The notes under the pieces: generated by a model | The model's input: only the letters and a program-made list of their open reading frames with translations | The model's database searches: none | What the model was told of the DNA's origin: nothing | Position numbers and translations under genes: made by a program | Shown: in pieces, positions 1 through 8,498 of the stretch | Numbering within the stretch: the first letter of the stretch is position 1 | Layout of the letters: every line of letters begins with the position of its first letter | NCBI GenBank assembly: GCA_025963645.1 | Contig: JAOQAI010000017.1 | Coordinates: forward strand, 212,754 to 276,753 | DNA length: 64,000 bases | Source: Flaviaestuariibacter sp. | Lineage (GTDB): Bacteria > Bacteroidota > Bacteroidia > Chitinophagales > Chitinophagaceae | Direction of reading: 5' to 3'

Positions 1-2
1 TG

Positions 3-794
3 CAAATGGCCGGCATCCGCCAAATAGCAGCCGGACTATGTCTCGTTCTTTTCTTTATAGCAAGAGGCGCCGTTTGGCCAAAGGGCAAGGAATGGCGGGT
101 GATCTTCATGCTCAGCCTTCTGAACTTTCTTCTCAGCAATGCTTTATCCACCTGGGGCGTGAAATATATTTCCGCCGGCCTGGGTGCCGTGATAGGCGCC
201 ATCTTTCCGCTGTGGCTCGTGATCATTGGGCTGTTCGGCACCCGCGTTAAACGACAACCGAAAACGGTACTGGGGCTATTGCTTGGCTTTACCGGCATCT
301 GTGTTATTTTCTATGAGCACCTTTCCGATTTTCTGATTGCAGACTTTCGCTTGGGCATTTTCTTATCGCTGGCTTCCACCTGGTCATGGGCTTTCGCTAC
401 GCTTTATACAAAGAAACAAGCCGCTCATTTCAACCCGTATTTCAGCCTCGGATTACAAATGATGTTATCGGGTATCGTACTTACTATCGTTACCGAAGTA
501 ACGGGAATTGCTGTACCGATGGCTCAAATCCCCTGGCAGTCATGGGCGGCTATTGGCTACCTGGCGCTTTTCGGTTCTGTAATGGCGTTCGTAGCTTATT
601 TGTATGCCCTGCAGAATCTTCCAACAGAGCAGGTAAGCATATATGCTTATGTGAACCCCGTGGTAGCGGTGTTATTAGGCTGGGCTATTTTCGATGAAAA
701 GCTCTCAGGGTTTATCATCTGCGGTACGCTCATTACCCTGTATGGCGTGTACCTGGTGAACCGTGCGGCATTGGCGTCAAAAGCTAAGCCTTAG
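3..794 (+). CDS. EamA/DMT-family transporter, 5' end outside the window
   Basis: Inner-membrane drug/metabolite transporter of the EamA family, probably exporting a small metabolite; the substrate cannot be told. The visible 262 residues are mostly hydrophobic segments arranged as two EamA halves. The second half (about residues 120-255) is complete and holds the usual conserved stretch around PTEQVSIYAYVNPVVAVLLG. The first half lacks its opening helix, so the ATG at position 6 is probably internal and the gene starts to the left; the frame stays open to the window edge. Family members are usually about 290-310 residues. The 3' end overlaps the convergent deacetylase gene by 11 bp. Confidence 0.85.
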   Translation, partial: QMAGIRQIAAGLCLVLFFIARGAVWPKGKEWRVIFMLSLLNFLLSNALSTWGVKYISAGLGAVIGAIFPLWLVIIGLFGTRVKRQPKTVLGLLLGFTGICVIFYEHLSDFLIADFRLGIFLSLASTWSWAFATLYTKKQAAHFNPYFSLGLQMMLSGIVLTIVTEVTGIAVPMAQIPWQSWAAIGYLALFGSVMAFVAYLYALQNLPTEQVSIYAYVNPVVAVLLGWAIFDEKLSGFIICGTLITLYGVYLVNRAALASKAKP

Positions 795-2094
795 ATTGGC
801 TTATGTGCGCAATGAATCTTTCGTAAATCTCCCGCCAGCCCTGAAACGTGGCGTCGGTACCTAAGATGGAATTGTGCCACACGGTTATCAATCTCCCATT
901 CACCTTTTTTACTTCGTTGTAGTAGTGTTCCAACTCTGTAAACGCCTGTTGTGGTGTGTCTTTTTGTTCGTAATACGAGTTGGCATCCATGAAGCAAAAA
1001 GGATGAAGCAACAGCGCCGTTTTCTCTCCCCTTTCCAGATCATACCAATAAAAGGGGGAAGCGATGGAAGCCCGGAAACCATTGATGCTGCCGTATCCCA
1101 TGCTGTAATCATCGGTAATGCCGGCAGCTAGTAGATGGCGGAATGTTTGCGGCAGGGTGAACCGGATATAATGCTGCCGGGAAGCGGTTACCGGTTGTTG
1201 AATAATAGCTTCAATAGACTCTTTTTCTTCACCTATAGCAGCCCGCTCATCGCCGCTATGCCACGAAGGATGCAAGCCAATGGTAGCGCTCTTAGAGGTT
1301 ATACAAATCAAATCCCTGACGGCTTTATTAGTTACCGAGATGCTTTTATCGTATGCATTCTGCCGCTTTCCAGCATGAAAAAAATAGACCGGTTGTAATG
1401 AGTGGCGGCTATGCAGCTCTTCCAGCCAATCGTAACAATCGAACGGGTCTTTCTCTTTACCTCTTAGAACAGTAATGCGGGCTTGTGCCATTGCCCATTG
1501 CCCATTCACTATTGACTTTGCCAAACCCCCCATATTGCGAACAAAACCTTTCTCCCGGTAGCTCCAGGCCATGTCAATATCGTAGGTGGGAAGGAAGGAA
1601 AAGTTTGGGGTTTGGGGTTTGGGGTTTGGGGTTATTGGAGCAATAAGTTTCCGAAAATATTCCAACCAAACATTGATTAGCGGAATACGAAGGAAATCAT
1701 TTTTGAAAGCAAGACTGTTTTGATGCGCATACCTTCCGTACTCGTCTTTTTGATGTGGCAGGTATTCTTCGTAGCGGGTTAACAGGTAAAAAATGGCGGC
1801 GAAAAGATCGAAGCCAAACGTATCATCTGTTTTGAAAAAAGCGATAAAATCTGCTTGATGCTGGAAGCAATGAATCTCAATTGGATGAATGCCTTTTTGG
1901 AATAACAAACCGGTTGGCACTATCTGAATAGCGCTTTCCAGCGAATTATTGGAGTAGTTGATCTTAGTGCCCTCCTCTTTTAGAAAGACTTCTTTATCAT
2001 CAGCTAAAATAAACGGTTGTCCATAATAGTGTGAAAGGAAATCCAGTAGATAAAGCAAGCGGGGCGACGCGGTATGGCTATAGACAATGACCAC
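784..2094 (-). CDS. Polysaccharide deacetylase family protein (DUF7033-type N-terminus)
   Basis: Resembles the Bacteroidota proteins with an N-terminal DUF7033-like region (here opening VVIVYSHTASPRLLYLLDFL) followed by a NodB-like deacetylase domain; PTYDIDMAW carries the Asp-x-Asp expected near the metal site. It may act on cell-surface glycans. I prefer the GTG at 2094: it leaves 2 nt after the lutB stop, has an AGGGG tract about 10 nt upstream, and matches where relatives begin. The same frame could also open at GTG 2127, overlapping lutB. It is the last gene of the minus-strand operon that starts at 4595. Two heptanucleotide arrays lie within it: GCCCATT-type at 1487-1506 and TTTGGGG at 1604-1631. 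The second encodes the Pro/Asn/Gln linker TPNPKPQTPN just before the catalytic domain. The function is a family-level inference. Confidence 0.75.
   Translation of the reverse strand: MVIVYSHTASPRLLYLLDFLSHYYGQPFILADDKEVFLKEEGTKINYSNNSLESAIQIVPTGLLFQKGIHPIEIHCFQHQADFIAFFKTDDTFGFDLFAAIFYLLTRYEEYLPHQKDEYGRYAHQNSLAFKNDFLRIPLINVWLEYFRKLIAPITPNPKPQTPNFSFLPTYDIDMAWSYREKGFVRNMGGLAKSIVNGQWAMAQARITVLRGKEKDPFDCYDWLEELHSRHSLQPVYFFHAGKRQNAYDKSISVTNKAVRDLICITSKSATIGLHPSWHSGDERAAIGEEKESIEAIIQQPVTASRQHYIRFTLPQTFRHLLAAGITDDYSMGYGSINGFRASIASPFYWYDLERGEKTALLLHPFCFMDANSYYEQKDTPQQAFTELEHYYNEVKKVNGRLITVWHNSILGTDATFQGWREIYERFIAHISQSKA
1487..1506. repeat. Heptanucleotide array GCCCATT, about 3 units, inside a gene
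   Basis: One shortened unit (GCCATT) and two full GCCCATT units lie within the deacetylase gene, where the minus strand encodes NGQWAMAQ. A change of one unit would shift the frame. Confidence 0.6.
1604..1631. repeat. (TTTGGGG)4 heptamer array, potential G-quadruplex
   Basis: Four perfect TTTGGGG units. The G runs at 1607-1610, 1614-1617, 1621-1624 and 1628-1631 are separated by 3-nt loops, so the plus strand meets the usual four-tract G-quadruplex pattern. The array is inside the deacetylase coding sequence on its template strand. Because the unit is 7 nt, gain or loss of one unit would put the catalytic domain out of frame. Confidence 0.9.
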
Positions 2095-2096
2095 CG

Positions 2097-3479
2097 TTAA
2101 CCCCTTTTTTTCTGCCGCTCCTGCCACTGCTGGCTAAACGTCTTTTGCGGAAAGTCCAGCTCACTGCGATGCCGCTTCCAGTCTTTCACAAACGTATTAA
2201 CGACCCAGCCTTTGAGGCGCCCATTGGCTACATTCATCAGGCTGCGGTTAAGCATAGCCTTTTTCCAAAACTTCCAGGCAATCTTTTCCGCATACGAATA
2301 TTCTTTCTGTGCTACTGCTTCCGCACGGTTCTCCAAAAGCAATTCATGTAGATTGATCTTCACCGCACATACTTCAGTACAGTTGCCGCAAAGCGACGAC
2401 GCATAGCTAAGATGCTTGTAATCGCCCATGTCTTTCAGGTGCGGCGTTATTACAGAACCAATCGGTCCGCTATAAGTCGTACCGTACGCATGACCACCGA
2501 TGTTTTTATACACCGGGCAGGCATTAAGGCAGGCGCCGCAACGGATGCAGTACAGGCTTTCGCGAGTCTTCGCATTGGCGAGAATATTGGTGCGTCCATT
2601 GTCAAGTAAGATCACATACATTTCTTCCGGGCCATCTTCTTCTGAAGACTGCTTAGGGCCTGTAAGAATAGAATTGTAAACTGTAATCTTTTGACCGGTA
2701 CCGAACGTAGAAAGCAGCGGCCAAAAAAGCGCCAGGTCTGCCATAGAAGGAATCACCTTTTCAATACCCACTATAACAATATGCGTTTTTGGATAAGAGC
2801 AGCTTAGGCGGCCATTGCCTTCATTCTCCGTAATGGCTATGCCGCCAATGTCAGAGATGATAAAGTTGGCGCCGGTGATACCGATCTCTGCTTGTCTATA
2901 TTTTTCGCGAAGCTTTTCCCGCGCAACTAATGTTAATTCGGTTGGCGTAAGGTTCGAAGGTGTACCTAATTTTTCTGCAAAGAGCTTGGCTACATCTTCC
3001 TTGCTTTTATGCATGGCCGGCGTTACGATATGATACGGTGGCTCATCATCCAGTTGCTGAATGTATTCGCCAAGGTCGGTCTCCACGCTTTCAATACCGT
3101 TCTTCTCCAGGAATTTATTCAGGTGCAATTCCTCGGTGACCATGCTTTTGCTCTTCACGATAGTCTTACAAGACTTGGCTTCGCAGATCTTTAGAATTTG
3201 AGCAAGTGCCTCTTCCGCTGTTTCCGCCCACAGCACTTTCCCACCGCGTTTCGTCAGGTTCGCTTCAAAGGTTTGCAGTTGTTGGTCCAGCGTTTCAATC
3301 GCTTTCCACTTGATGTTCTTTGCACGTTCCCGCGCCAAATGCACATCGGTAAACTGACTTTTGCCGGCGGGTACTACGGCGTTATAGCGGCCAATATTAA
3401 AATTGATCTTGCGGCGGTGTTCTTTATCCGCAGCTTTAATGGTGCTTTTGGCTATGAAGGTGGAGGATTGGTCTGACAT
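2097..3479 (-). CDS. lutB: Lactate utilization iron-sulfur protein LutB
   Basis: Iron-sulfur subunit of the LutABC-type L-lactate dehydrogenase system, which oxidises lactate to pyruvate in the cytoplasm. The 460 residues show a LUD/YkgG-like N-terminal region (about 70-300), then a cluster motif C311-x2-C314-x2-C317-x3-C321 followed by Pro, and a second one C364-x2-C367-x3-C371. The length fits LutB/LldF. No lutA or lutC lies next to it: upstream (8 nt away) is the YgiT-type antitoxin gene and downstream is the polysaccharide deacetylase. The partner subunits must be elsewhere if the complex is functional. The family assignment is firm; participation in lactate use here is inferred. Confidence 0.9.
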   Translation of the reverse strand: MSDQSSTFIAKSTIKAADKEHRRKINFNIGRYNAVVPAGKSQFTDVHLARERAKNIKWKAIETLDQQLQTFEANLTKRGGKVLWAETAEEALAQILKICEAKSCKTIVKSKSMVTEELHLNKFLEKNGIESVETDLGEYIQQLDDEPPYHIVTPAMHKSKEDVAKLFAEKLGTPSNLTPTELTLVAREKLREKYRQAEIGITGANFIISDIGGIAITENEGNGRLSCSYPKTHIVIVGIEKVIPSMADLALFWPLLSTFGTGQKITVYNSILTGPKQSSEEDGPEEMYVILLDNGRTNILANAKTRESLYCIRCGACLNACPVYKNIGGHAYGTTYSGPIGSVITPHLKDMGDYKHLSYASSLCGNCTEVCAVKINLHELLLENRAEAVAQKEYSYAEKIAWKFWKKAMLNRSLMNVANGRLKGWVVNTFVKDWKRHRSELDFPQKTFSQQWQERQKKRG

Positions 3480-3487
3480 GGTGTTTA

Positions 3488-3709
3488 TTAAGATGCGAGC
3501 CGGATGATTTCAACTTCCGTTCCGCTTGAAGTACTGTTTGCCTTTTCCAATAAGGCTTTCGTTGTTTCCTCAGAAAAATAAGCTTCTCCGCAATTGGCAC
3601 AAACATCTGCTTCGACACCAGTAAAAATGAGGTAACTGCCATTCCGCTCAACGGTAAAGCTGCTGGTACTTTTTGCTGTTTCGCCTGTTTTACAAATGAC
3701 ACATTGCAT
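3488..3709 (-). CDS. YgiT-type zinc finger antitoxin (MqsA-like N-terminus)
   Basis: A 73-residue protein with two CxxC pairs (C3/C6 and C37/C40), the layout of the YgiT-type zinc finger found as the metal-binding half of MqsA antitoxins. There is no C-terminal helix-turn-helix, so this is the short finger-only form; the tail after residue 48 is predicted helical and may bind the toxin. It lies 5 nt after the DUF4258 gene and 8 nt before lutB, all co-oriented. Short YgiT proteins next to DUF4258 genes are a recognised toxin-antitoxin layout, which supports the call. Autoregulation by DNA binding is less likely without the helix-turn-helix. Confidence 0.8.
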   Translation of the reverse strand: MQCVICKTGETAKSTSSFTVERNGSYLIFTGVEADVCANCGEAYFSEETTKALLEKANSTSSGTEVEIIRLAS

Positions 3710-3714
3710 AAGAC

Positions 3715-4002
3715 TTACTTTTTTCTTTTAAAATCAGGTTCCCAGATTTCTGGATCAGGCTCATAGGCTGTAATGATGATGCAGGTATTCTCTTCTTCGT
3801 TTGTGGCTACCACTACATGCAGCGGATTTCCGTTTACAAATTTAAGTAATAAGTAGCTCGGATAAGGCTTATCCATTGGATAGCTGGCGATTATATCTCC
3901 ACTCTTTACTACTTCCGCAACCCCATCAAAAGATAACCGGCGGGCAATCATTGCCTTTAATGCATGGGTGCTAAAAACTAAGTTGTCGCAAGTAAAGCGC
4001 AT
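3715..4002 (-). CDS. DUF4258 domain protein, putative toxin of a YgiT pair
   Basis: A 95-residue protein matching the DUF4258 pattern: an N-terminal segment with a conserved His (FSTHALKAMIARRLS), a central strand pair, and a C-terminal ITAYEPDPEIWEPDF motif. DUF4258 proteins are thought to be small RNase-like toxins related to the RelE/BrnT group, and the Y-x-P-D...W segment is typical of them. The gene sits 2 nt after the DUF3109 gene and 5 nt before the YgiT-type antitoxin gene, so toxin comes first, as in mqsRA. The toxin role is inferred from family and neighbourhood; no catalytic residues can be confirmed by eye. Confidence 0.75.
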   Translation of the reverse strand: MRFTCDNLVFSTHALKAMIARRLSFDGVAEVVKSGDIIASYPMDKPYPSYLLLKFVNGNPLHVVVATNEEENTCIIITAYEPDPEIWEPDFKRKK

Positions 4003-4004
4003 AC

Positions 4005-4595
4005 CTACTTCTTTTTCACTTTCGCATCAAAATGTTCAATAGCAATCTGGTGGAGGGTTTCATAAAACTCAGTACCGAAGCGGCGTTCCAGCGGTCCCTG
4101 CAAAAATTGATACACGGGCATCTTTGCTTTTTTGCCTAACGCACAAGCCGGTGCGCAAAGCGTTTCGCGGGGTTCGTAATTCACCATCGTAAAGGCATTG
4201 CTCTGGCTGATGCGGATGGGGAAAAGATGGCAACTAATAGGTTTTTTCCAAGCCAGCTTGCCGTCATAGTACGCCGCTTCAATACCGCATTTAATAATGC
4301 CGGCGGCATCGCGAGAACCATAAGCGCAAATAGCGCCATTGATAACGGGTGTGACCCAGCCATACTCTTTATCGAAAACGGCTTTACCTTGTCGCGCTAC
4401 TTCCGCTTTACCTTCTTCGGTCATGTAGGGCTCAAAATCGGCGTAGTGCCTTTCTATGAGAGCCAATTCATCCTGCTCCAGTGGCGCACCGGCATCGCCA
4501 TCTTCACAGCAGCCGCCTTTGCATTTGCTGAGGTCGCAAATGAATTTAGCTTCCACCACTTCATCAGAGATCAATATATTGTCGATGGCTATCAC
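4005..4595 (-). CDS. DUF3109 family cysteine-rich protein
   Basis: A 196-residue protein recognised as DUF3109, a widespread Bacteroidota family related to the YkgJ-type cysteine-cluster proteins. Cysteines C20, C25, C29 and C30 open the protein, and later ones lie in CAYGS, KCGIE, SCHLFP and LCAPACALG. Such clusters usually bind zinc or an iron-sulfur centre; the biochemical role is unknown. It is the first gene of the minus-strand run DUF3109, DUF4258, YgiT, lutB, deacetylase, with gaps of 2, 5, 8 and 2 nt. DUF3109 is normally a housekeeping-like gene, so the toxin-antitoxin genes probably moved in behind it. Confidence 0.8.
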   Translation of the reverse strand: MIAIDNILISDEVVEAKFICDLSKCKGGCCEDGDAGAPLEQDELALIERHYADFEPYMTEEGKAEVARQGKAVFDKEYGWVTPVINGAICAYGSRDAAGIIKCGIEAAYYDGKLAWKKPISCHLFPIRISQSNAFTMVNYEPRETLCAPACALGKKAKMPVYQFLQGPLERRFGTEFYETLHQIAIEHFDAKVKKK

Positions 4596-4645
4596 GTATC
4601 GGGTTTGAATGGCAAAGGTAAAGGCTGTTACCAGTGAGCATGGCG

Positions 4646-6433
4646 TTAAACTTCGGCGACCAATTCCTTCTCCTTATGAACCAGGATTGATCCCTTACCC
4701 GAACGCTGAAGCCGTTGTTCGCGGCGCTGTGTCAGCAGATGCATTACTTTCTCTTCTACCCAATGGTGCAGGGGTAAAAGCACTGCCGCTAACGCGATCA
4801 TGAACGCAAGGTCTTTCCAGGGCTCACCCTGCGTGATGGTAGCAATGCTTTTCTTGAAAATAAGGAACAGGAACTCGAAGAACATAAGGAAAGAAAAGAA
4901 CCCCACCAAGCGGATCACTTTTGGAGAGACCTTGAAAAAGCCGGTCATTGCCAGCAGCACAAATGAGCCCGTGATAGCAATGGTGATTCCCATATACTGA
5001 ATGCGGTGGCGCTTTTCCTTTTGCTCCAGCTTCACCGCATCCAACCGTTTTTGACGCTCCTGCTCGTCTGCCGCTTCTATCTGCATCAGGTCTTTTTCCT
5101 TGCCCAGTTTATCAAGGCTGTCCTTGTATTGAAAAGAAAGTGCGGTCATTTGCAAAGCGGTTTCATAATTGCCCGTGCGGCGATACAGCGTATCCAACTC
5201 TTTCACCACCACTTCGGCGGCTTTCATATCCGCCATTTCCTTGGCTAAGTCTGCCGCTTTTGTATAATACGAGATAGATGCCGGCAGTATGCCAGCCAGT
5301 TTATTCAAGCGTCCCATCTGCACATAATAGCTGTAGCGGCTGGCATTGTTCAGGCTATTCTCAAAAAGCGGCCCCGCTTTTTTATAGTAATGAAAAGCGG
5401 AATCGAATTGATGCAGATCGGTGTAGATATAGCCATAGGCCTGATCTACGATGCCTTTATAACCAAAGCCATCCAGGTAGGCTTTCAGTTCGGTACTTTT
5501 ATTAAAAAACTCCAATGCCTTTTGAGGTTGGCTGGCATAGAGATAGTTGTTCAGCATACCGATATAAGGCCCCATTTTCAGGGGAGGAAATTTAAGCGAA
5601 TCCGCCAGCTTAATGGCTTTTTGAAAGTAGAAGACCGCCATGTCGTAACTTTTCTTGTAGCCATAGAGGTTGCCGATATTCGTGAGATCATCTACAATAT
5701 TATAGTGCCCCCTCGGCTCCGCCATCTTTCGGCGAACGCCCATTGTTTTCACGGCATAATCAATAGCGCGGTCATAATCTTCGATGCTCGCATAAAATCC
5801 CGACAAGGAGCTATACGATTGGCGTTGGAGCCGCTCCAGTCCCTTTTCTTCAGATAAGCGCAAGCCTGCCAGGAAGTTTCGCAGGGCCAGTAATTTTTCA
5901 CGCCGTGCGGTATATACCGCACCTTGTTCTAAAAAGCCAAGCACCTTGAGACTATCATTATTTAATGTAGAGATGTAAGAGTTTGCCTCGTTGCTATAGC
6001 TTAAGGCCCTATCTACATTGGGAATAGAACGATAAGCACCCGACAAGGCCAGGTAGGCACTTGCGGTTTCTTCGTCCAGCTTATTCTGGCGGGCAATGGA
6101 CAATGCTTCGTTGTAATGTGCAATGGCCTTATCAATAGCGCCTTTAAAGCCGCCTAAGACCGCTTCTTTCCTGCCATTTAAGATCAGCGCCCTGATGATC
6201 AGCTTGCGGTCGCGGCTTAGTTCGGCTATCTCGGTCATCTGCTGGGCGTAGACTTCGGCTTGCGGGCGATCCATCCGCATGAGTATCTGCGAAAGATCGC
6301 CTAACAAGGTTATCTTTTCCTTATCTGTCTTGGCAAGCGTGATCTCTTTTTTCAGGGAATCAATGATGGGATGGCTTTGCTGGGCTGCCGCAAACAAAGG
6401 CAGGGTAAACAAGAGCAGCAGCAGGTGCTTCAT
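4646..6433 (-). CDS. TPR-repeat protein with C-terminal membrane segments
   Basis: A 595-residue protein with a signal peptide (MKHLLLLLFTLPLFAAAQQ), roughly ten tetratricopeptide repeats between residues 35 and 430, a charged coiled-coil stretch (KDLMQIEAADEQERQKRLD), then about three transmembrane helices between residues 465 and 560 and a basic cytoplasmic tail. The layout resembles Bacteroidota TPR sensors that normally end in a histidine kinase or helix-turn-helix domain, but neither is present. It may be a truncated or independent relative acting as a periplasmic scaffold. It follows gldD by 60 nt on the same strand and could be read from the same transcript. No specific partner is evident. 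Confidence 0.7.
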   Translation of the reverse strand: MKHLLLLLFTLPLFAAAQQSHPIIDSLKKEITLAKTDKEKITLLGDLSQILMRMDRPQAEVYAQQMTEIAELSRDRKLIIRALILNGRKEAVLGGFKGAIDKAIAHYNEALSIARQNKLDEETASAYLALSGAYRSIPNVDRALSYSNEANSYISTLNNDSLKVLGFLEQGAVYTARREKLLALRNFLAGLRLSEEKGLERLQRQSYSSLSGFYASIEDYDRAIDYAVKTMGVRRKMAEPRGHYNIVDDLTNIGNLYGYKKSYDMAVFYFQKAIKLADSLKFPPLKMGPYIGMLNNYLYASQPQKALEFFNKSTELKAYLDGFGYKGIVDQAYGYIYTDLHQFDSAFHYYKKAGPLFENSLNNASRYSYYVQMGRLNKLAGILPASISYYTKAADLAKEMADMKAAEVVVKELDTLYRRTGNYETALQMTALSFQYKDSLDKLGKEKDLMQIEAADEQERQKRLDAVKLEQKEKRHRIQYMGITIAITGSFVLLAMTGFFKVSPKVIRLVGFFSFLMFFEFLFLIFKKSIATITQGEPWKDLAFMIALAAVLLPLHHWVEEKVMHLLTQRREQRLQRSGKGSILVHKEKELVAEV

Positions 6434-6493
6434 AAATAGTTAGTTTCTCAGCACAAATTAAAGAATTTTGTGATGCAGACGGGAGAAGGCTCG

Positions 6494-7099
6494 CTATTTA
6501 TTCGCTTTCCACTGAAAGGTATTGATCAGGTGCTGCACATCTTCCTGGAAGAAGCGGGTGACCGGTCGCAACGAATCTTCGTTAGGCGTAGTGTTGAAAT
6601 ACAGCGCGCCGCGAAGAAAATGGCGTGTTGAATCGGTAAGGAAAAATTGTGTAGATGTAGCGGTATTTCCTTTTAAGGTGAAGTAAACTCCTTCGATGCC
6701 CGCTGGCGTGGTAAACGGTTTGGAGTCAATGCCCGATGCCCGGTAAGTATGCTGCTTGTACGACATTTGGTAAGCATCGTTCACCAGCGAATCGAATTTA
6801 TTCGGGCCAATTTCTTTATAGCTGATATGAATGCGACCTTCAAACTGGGGGAAATCGATATTGATCCAGTAGGGATTTTCTGCCTGCTCTTCAAAGAACA
6901 AACTATCCTTCAGGACTTTGCCATACACGGGGTATTCAAATGTATAAGGATAACCGGGCTGATCGAAACGCTGGTAGGCTTTTTTGGGGAAATCGATCTG
7001 GAAATAACCACGAGGCTTAATGGTATAATCGCTGTTGCAAGCTGTGATAGCTGCTGTAAATACTAGAATAATAAAGAAAAGAGATCTACGATTTTCCAT
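6494..7099 (-). CDS. gldD: Gliding motility lipoprotein GldD
   Basis: A 201-residue lipoprotein with signal peptide and lipobox ending at C21 (TAAITAC). The motif DYTIKPRGYFQIDFPKKAYQ and the later YPYTFEYPVYGKV are characteristic of GldD, a component linked to gliding motility and the type IX secretion machinery in Bacteroidota. Its start overlaps the 3' end of gldE by 14 nt, showing translational coupling. The gene order mutY-ssb-gldE-gldD is the conserved arrangement in this phylum. GldD is also kept in non-gliding species, so its presence does not prove motility. Confidence 0.93.
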   Translation of the reverse strand: MENRRSLFFIILVFTAAITACNSDYTIKPRGYFQIDFPKKAYQRFDQPGYPYTFEYPVYGKVLKDSLFFEEQAENPYWINIDFPQFEGRIHISYKEIGPNKFDSLVNDAYQMSYKQHTYRASGIDSKPFTTPAGIEGVYFTLKGNTATSTQFFLTDSTRHFLRGALYFNTTPNEDSLRPVTRFFQEDVQHLINTFQWKANK

Positions 7100-8420
7100 T
7101 GCTCCGGTTAATGGTCACTTTAACGGTGTTGATGCGGTTTTTATTTAATTCCAGCACCGTAAAATCGAAATCACCTGCAGAAATGGTGGCATTGACCTCC
7201 GGGAAGGCGCCGGCTATTTCCAGCACTAGTCCACCCAGCGAATCGCTTTCGCCTTTCACGGTATCAAATGTATCCAGCGGCAGGCGCAGACTGCGGCACA
7301 TATCGTGCAGCATCATTTTAGCGTCCACAATGTAGGTGTTCTCGTCAATGGCACGTACCGATGTTTCTTCTTCATCAAATTCATCGCGGATATCGCCGAT
7401 CACTTCTTCCAAAATATCTTCCATGGTAACTATGCCGCTGGTGCCGCCGAATTCATCTACCACGATAGCGAAGTGAATACGCTTGGCCTGGAACTCTTTC
7501 AGCAGGTCTTTGATCAGTTTGGATTCAGGCACAAATAGCGGCGGACGAATCAGTGCATGCCAGTCAAAGTCAGGGTTCTTTAAATGCGCCAGAATGTCTT
7601 TGGTATTGATAACGCCTTCGATATAATCGAGATTGGTTTTATAAACCGGCAGGCGGGAATAGTGCAGGTCTTCTATCTTCTTCACCAGGTCGCTGAAGGA
7701 TGTATCGTAGTTAATGCCATTCACATCCATCCGGAACTTCATGATCTGGCGCACGGTGATATTGCCAAACTTGATGATGCCTTTGAGGATATTCTTTTCT
7801 TCTACGGTTGTTTCCTGCGTATTTACATCAATCGCTTCATCCAGCTCCCGCATGCTCACGCTTTGCATTTCGTGAGCGCCGCTACGCAGGTTAATGCTGT
7901 CGGCAACGCCCACCATATTCAGGCTAATGCGGCGCAACAACAAGTGCAATCCTTCTACTACGGCGGATGTACTGTATGCAAACCGCAGGTTGTTTTGCGA
8001 AGCCCACACCTTCGGCAATACTTTCCCGATCAGCACCATTACCAGCCCGATGGAAATGATCTTCACTGCCCAGTTCATCCACTCCTGCGGAAACTGGAGC
8101 AGCGGGCTTATCAGGAAATTGGCAAGAATAATAATAGAGATATTGAAAAAGGTGCCGGCGATCAATAAGGATGTATAAACGGCTTTGCGTTCGTCCAACA
8201 GCGTAACAATGCGCCTCGCCGCCGTATGTTGCTTGGTGCGCAGCATATTAATGTCTTTAGTTTGCAGGGTAAACAGCGCCACTTCAGCACCCGATGTAAT
8301 GAAGCTTAACAACAATAAAACAATGAGGAGCACTACCAGGAAAACAGCGCTTTGCGGGTTCGCTGCCAGTAAGGTGAAAAGTAAAGTGTGAAGTAAAGAT
8401 TCGATCGAAGCGTACGCCAA
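7086..8420 (-). CDS. gldE: Gliding motility-associated protein GldE (CNNM/CBS transporter family)
   Basis: A 444-residue inner-membrane protein. Residues 20-190 hold the DUF21/CNNM membrane domain with about four hydrophobic segments; residues 205-330 hold two CBS domains (for example YDTSFSDLVKKIEDLHYSRL); and the CorC/HlyC domain follows the hallmark VDEFGGTSGIVTMEDILEEVIGDI, broken here only for description. Related CorC/CNNM proteins are linked to divalent-cation transport. In Bacteroidota the copy next to gldD is GldE and supports GldD function. It follows ssb by 78 nt and overlaps gldD by 14 nt. Confidence 0.92.
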   Translation of the reverse strand: MAYASIESLLHTLLFTLLAANPQSAVFLVVLLIVLLLLSFITSGAEVALFTLQTKDINMLRTKQHTAARRIVTLLDERKAVYTSLLIAGTFFNISIIILANFLISPLLQFPQEWMNWAVKIISIGLVMVLIGKVLPKVWASQNNLRFAYSTSAVVEGLHLLLRRISLNMVGVADSINLRSGAHEMQSVSMRELDEAIDVNTQETTVEEKNILKGIIKFGNITVRQIMKFRMDVNGINYDTSFSDLVKKIEDLHYSRLPVYKTNLDYIEGVINTKDILAHLKNPDFDWHALIRPPLFVPESKLIKDLLKEFQAKRIHFAIVVDEFGGTSGIVTMEDILEEVIGDIRDEFDEEETSVRAIDENTYIVDAKMMLHDMCRSLRLPLDTFDTVKGESDSLGGLVLEIAGAFPEVNATISAGDFDFTVLELNKNRINTVKVTINRSNGKS

Positions 8421-8498
8421 AGCACAGGTTTTGGTGAATAATCAGACAAGGCAAGCCTTATCCAATACAAACTACAAATTTAATCCGCTTTCACCGCT

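Noticed and set aside
7584..8168. Plus-strand His/Gln-rich frame of 194 codons
   Set aside because: It is the antisense of gldE; its composition mirrors the membrane and CBS codons of the true gene.
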